Assembly (NCBI GenBank): GCA_037178625.1
Contig: CM074128.1
Location: forward strand, 4,960,001 to 5,024,000
Length of the DNA stretch: 64,000 nt
Direction: 5' to 3'
Origin: Skeletonema tropicum
Taxonomy: Eukaryota; Bacillariophyta; Thalassiosirophyceae; Thalassiosirales; Thalassiosiraceae
Shown: piece by piece, positions 61,001 to 64,000 of the stretch
How the letters are laid out: each line of letters starts with the position of its first letter
How positions within the stretch are numbered: position 1 is the stretch's first letter
Position numbers and translations under genes: made by a program
Notes under the pieces: model-generated
Database searches by the model: none
The model's input: only the letters and a program-made list of their open reading frames with translations
What the model was told of the DNA's origin: nothing

Positions 61001-61396
61001 AGATCGCTGCCGATTATTAGTTGCACTGTAACTCTGTATATGTTCTATTTCTGTGCACAATAACTCTGCTGCGCGTATTGGTTCGTTGGGCACTTTCTCT
61101 CCCTTTCCAAAGTAGTAATAGTGCACCATCCGGCGTAATGACGAATTGAATGGACATGATGTTGTGAAATTTTTGTGGTATATCTTGTGTACATTGCTGC
61201 TGTTGAAAGGTCCGGCTGCCTTGTTCAGACGCTGCACGAGTTTGTTCCGTAAGGTATTGTCTTTATCTACATTCGTATAGTGTCTGTGCAATATCTCTAC
61301 CAACGACTGGTCGCAAATCCACCTGCCGCGATAAGTGTCACTTTTACTGATGAGCCGTGTGAAAAGGTATTCAAAAAGTGTATTACCATCGTTCAT
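58067..61396 (-). CDS. Large DDE-type transposase, 1109 aa, apparently intact
   Basis: One open frame. The N-terminal 250 residues are basic then acidic (KRTRRSQRLVEQQQ, DDEDEDEDDDNNN). A helical region (YSTVGRWVGYLGFKREVSKK, typical before this kind of catalytic core) leads to three acidic blocks: IIFGQDEAIF (Asp near 590), FLFDSSSGHAKK (Asp near 721) and AEYAGEGVEYSWGFSKALYR (Glu near 962), consistent with a DDE superfamily (Tc1-like DDE_3-type) endonuclease. Long inserts separate the second and third residues. I know related proteins in oomycetes, fungi and animals. No frame break is seen, so the enzyme may be active. Clear long terminal inverted repeats were not found; ATTCCTACGTA occurs in inverted orientation on both sides (57909 and 61626). 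Confidence 0.75.
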   Translation of the reverse strand: MNDGNTLFEYLFTRLISKSDTYRGRWICDQSLVEILHRHYTNVDKDNTLRNKLVQRLNKAAGPFNSSNVHKIYHKNFTTSCPFNSSLRRMVHYYYFGKGEKVPNEPIRAAELLCTEIEHIQSYSATNNRQRSCNKPEQVSFPDDGCAGKKKNKNNENKRKEATKSSAAAPITPTPQKRTRRSQRLVEQQQSPLVPFVTNVGRLEDENNQVDDEDEDEDDDNNNSSGDIDGDNSSNNQTPNIIWQSPEAAALFGFDEGADVYNGLVQLVESLTLVGQSANGYEEAGVIDLHEDSKLTKHALFDLRNKCLYLRVAYSIALAEYRVGFPFQACCDKAARLLNDLTLFNAATGRTIMNWNRIFRVNHQFPNPNPYVANGIKRKPTLFEVFPTAAVDVSNFILDHLEHFSVELLREHFNTTMIKQLNEEVKTNINFTEDSEEFQLVDRYLKNPPSYSTVGRWVGYLGFKREVSKKCYYVDGHEYAEQIEHRSRLTDEYLSVLEPRSHRWVHLSQTEFDDLKTALEDDKDGEKAKDMLDKVAYKFKGVDEKVYFEFHVDKHVRLQKIANDKYGAFGGRVSIRKKAEDKPVIIFGQDEAIFNAFLSRTHQWVDPNGRRAIMPKTVGAGIMISAFQSRELGWGIPITEDQLKEINAARANQEYFDKAAAIAVNGNTKKQPLESSPGILKFAYGKNGYWTGNHTILQTEDIIDCVKVILGDEYEYVFLFDSSSGHAKKRVDGLDAKEMNKNWHSTPSQARNTKIERQEEFVGPYYDASNPAMVTIGQEQTMNFTSEDVGPFWLTAEERERQRHDREVEIPEDKRKERHKVKKELISELMDTEWGKKEGEIRLWKMTHAELAKMAQASSIDIKITPTTKMIYGWEGKGKGLLQIAYERGWIDIATFRKGSYQVMKYDDEGNLVPELSLRHLLANCTDFLSEQSQLEYVCESLGVRALITTKYHAEYAGEGVEYSWGFSKALYRRHPLAQKKTTADFLALVDKCISREVLTVDLIRKFSARARGYMETYKMLEIEAKNTKETEGNSSEDAPIPHKRIETLKKVLKCHRAAIDFDKSFIMKTVYAKDFDFKNDLLKKEEKLNFSLRVKRENTKVEATAKKK

Positions 61397-62164
61397 GATT
61401 ACAATCTTTAGTCAACCTAATTGGCTATTTTGGATCTAGACATGCAAGAGAGGTTAATTTATCCTTTTGGTTGAGCAAATATCCAACTTGTTGTGCGTAG
61501 TACGCTCCGGAATTTGGCCATGGTTGGCATCTTTTTGCGCGGAGTGGCTCTTGTTGAGGGGTGAGTTGGGAGAAATCGGCCCAATGGGTTTTTATAAGAC
61601 TCACTACGTCATTTGTACCTAACATACGTAGGAATTCGAAACTTGAACGGCTATCCGAAAATCCGTGAAAACAGCTGTAACTGTTGTGACGCCATGTGTT
61701 GATTTAGAGGTACTTATGGTATAAATACTTGTGCAGTTATCGTAGTCCGTCGAGTGTGGTCACAAATCGCTTGACATGCCGCCACTCACGCTTTCGGTCA
61801 CACCTGGCTGGCCCGAACGATTACTTACGACTTGTTTATGTAAATACAACATCATCGAGGTCGGTCAACGCAAAATATGTGTGTCGTCCGATTACCGCTC
61901 GCTTTTGAAAAGACGCTTTCTTGAGCTCCTTTCTTGACACTATTATTGTGAACCAATATCTGTCTTGTTTTAACTGATTTACGTGTAATGAGTGTACTGT
62001 GCAAGGGAGCGTAGGCAACAGCTTTTATCATGATCAAAAATAAGCATCCCTATCCCTAACAAAATTCCTTCCCGCAATAATGATTTCTACACTTAAGGAG
62101 TTCCCGCCATTATTTCACCCACAACAGGCGAAGCGCTTCGTACGTGGGTCCCTCCCCACTTCGC
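61397..62164. other. Intergenic with 49-bp repeat copy (61756-61804)
   Basis: The minus-strand frame 61425-61625 (MLGTNDVVSLIKTHWADFSQ) lies just upstream of the transposase and could be leader or unrelated. The 49-bp exact repeat of 53605-53653 occurs at 61756-61804. Confidence 0.4.
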
Positions 62165-63947
62165 GAATATCCATAGTGAGTTTTTAGGGGTTATGATGGA
62201 CACATGTGTCCATCACCAAAATACTAGTGTGCACCGTGTGGTAAAAACAGAAGCAGTTACTCCATGGGAACCCACATAACTGATGGACACTAGTACCCAT
62301 CACAAAACCACCATGCCACTATCGGAAGTACAACGCCATTAACACCAGCAACCATACACCTACTGACCCCCCAATATTGTCCCTAGACCCATTTTTAACG
62401 CAGAATCGAATGGTGAAGTCGGAAGGTCTCGATACTTAGCTTGTGGCGACGTATTTGGTCACTAAATGGAAATTCGTCATAATCCGAGCATGCGTCAGAG
62501 AGCAATGGGGGCCAATTAATCCATGTTATGATAGATGTCATGCAGTACCACCCCTCCATATCCTTCATATGAATATCATAAATAAATGCCGCCGGTAATT
62601 TGTGCGAGGTCATCCTTCGTAACTCCCATTATTGAGGTTCTGAACACCATTACGGCACCCATCAAGATGCTGCAAGCGACTTGAATGTCTTCAATTTATA
62701 TGATATCAAGGCTTACACAACAACATATTATCAAATCCTACAAAATGTATTTAATCTGCATTGGAGACTGTGGTTATGCTCATTTGAGGTAGTACATGCC
62801 AACAAAGTATCTCTGAAGATTTGAATTACAGAGTACAGCTGAATAGGTCCACAGCATATTATTTGTACTCTTTAAAATATATTTTGGCCAAGAGCACATT
62901 ATTGAGTCATCATGTATGCGTTGGTAGTTTAGGTGATCACGTATTACCACGAATATTGCCATTATAACGAAATAAGTCGACAGATTGTGCGTGTTATTAG
63001 AAATTATTCGAACTAAATAGCATCATTTATTTCATCAATAATGAATTCTTATTCGTAATTTCAAGATGCAGGTTACCAAATTATTGTCCCCCCTCGCTCT
63101 TATAGTATAATAACAAAGATTGTTGCCTGGTACAACGTCTCTTCCCATTTCATTATGTCAATAACCACCCAACAGAAGTTGTGGATTGCATTTTCATTTC
63201 TTGCATAACAGGTAGATACTCAAGGATTATTTCGTTGACATAGCTCATGGATCGTCCACCCTTGCGGAAAATCCAAGCTGGTTATTGTGTTGAGCATTGA
63301 GGGTGACAGTATCAGTAGCAGTGCGGCGAAATACCTTTTAATATAACGAAGACATCGTCTGCAGCGTCGTCCGAGTGCATTTTTTTCGGCCATAATAACG
63401 TATCAGCCGACACCGACGACGGCCCAATATTTCCGCCATGTTGCAAATACCTTCCTTACATATCATTAGACGATTTAAGCCACGGCTTCCATTGATTTGT
63501 TGTGTTATCCGCCCCAACATTAAATATGCATAAAAAATATCTTGCTGCGATCGATGTCCTCATTTTTCGACACTACACGCTATATTTTGAATAATATGCC
63601 ATCTACAACGCCGACCGGCGGCTCTAACGAAAGCTCATAACATGCGCTAACAGAATATGACCGGTGGTTGCAGTGGGTGGTCAGATAGGGTTGTAGAAGT
63701 GCCATGATGGGAGGGCATAGGAGTGATTTGATATATTATGTTGATGAGGAGCTTGGGTTATTTACTACGCACCCGCTTACTAGATTCACTAGTGCCACCG
63801 CTCAATGTTGATTAGCAAGTCAAACGATTTGAAGGATATTAGAAGGATGTACACTAGTATTTTGGGCGATTTTTTAGCGTTGGACACATGTGTCCATCAC
63901 GCCGAGCGATGGACACATGTGTCCATCAAGACTCACTATGGATATTG
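62165..63947. mobile_element. 1.8-kb element with inverted ends carrying a 20-bp palindrome
   Basis: AATATCCATAGTGAGT at the left (62166) is inverted at the right (to 63946). Behind it both ends have GATGGACACATGTGTCCATC (62195-62214; 63908-63927, plus a 16-bp core copy at 63881-63896), and then CCAAAATACTAGTGT (about 62216, inverted near 63852). The interior has no recognisable transposase; frames at 62395-62613 and 63338-63520 are without domains. It looks like a non-autonomous DNA element; the target duplication is unclear. Confidence 0.65.
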
Positions 63948-64000
63948 GGATGCCTTTGCTATGAATTCGGGGCATGGCGTGGCGTTCGTACCAGATGAGA

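Noticed and set aside
57909..61635. Inverted ATTCCTACGTA around the large transposase as its terminal inverted repeats
   Set aside because: Only about 11 bp match and the same 10-mer is common throughout the window; not enough to define element ends.

Overview
The window looks like nuclear DNA of a centric diatom of the Thalassiosira/Skeletonema/Cyclotella kind. Four things point there: ankyrin repeats with the consensus YPDAVKEKD..GxLPLHYA, RING-like/Sel1/MYND proteins, secreted BspA-type (DUF285) repeat proteins with SEP-rich linkers, and presequences with an AF cleavage site typical of diatom plastid import. Introns are few and short (107 to about 140 bp, GT-AG). The species call is inference from protein families.

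Layout. 1-36.6 kb is a dynamic cluster of ankyrin (ANK) genes on the minus strand and RING-like/Sel1/MYND genes on the plus strand, in places arranged head to head. It holds intact genes (2981-5212, 16552-17712, 22040-23200, 32622-33782, 34316-35557) and many relics with small indels or internal deletions. The largest relic is an ANK + EF-hand + kinase-like gene (5810-10230) with at least four frame breaks. A block of about 4.6 kb (13381-17990) is repeated almost exactly at 18865-23478. The spacer after the third copy was invaded by a PIF/Harbinger-type element (23526-27460, TTA target duplication). That element contains a second element with 31-bp terminal inverted repeats and TA target duplication (25159-27203). 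A paralogous spacer near 12200 preserves the uninterrupted site.

37-56 kb is more ordinary single-copy DNA: a nucleolar CCDC137-like protein, two proteins with plastid-type presequences, a methylglyoxal-synthase-like protein, a voltage-gated channel with an unusual pore loop, and a three-exon secreted BspA-repeat/cysteine-rich protein. A broken Sel1/MYND gene, a truncated MULE transposase and a small retroelement-like fragment are scattered among them. 56-64 kb is transposon-rich: a 495-bp MITE with TA target duplication, a Kazal-domain fragment, an apparently intact 1109-residue DDE transposase, and a 1.8-kb element whose ends carry a 20-bp perfect palindrome.

Taken together, the first half reads as a young, rapidly turning over repeat-protein cluster: duplicated scaffold (ANK) genes beside putative E3/adaptor (RING-like/Sel1/MYND) genes, with a shared 10-mer, ATTCCTACGT, present 15 times in the window. 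Many frame breaks are single-nucleotide and some lie in homopolymers, so part of the pseudogene signal could be sequencing error. I flag this where it matters.
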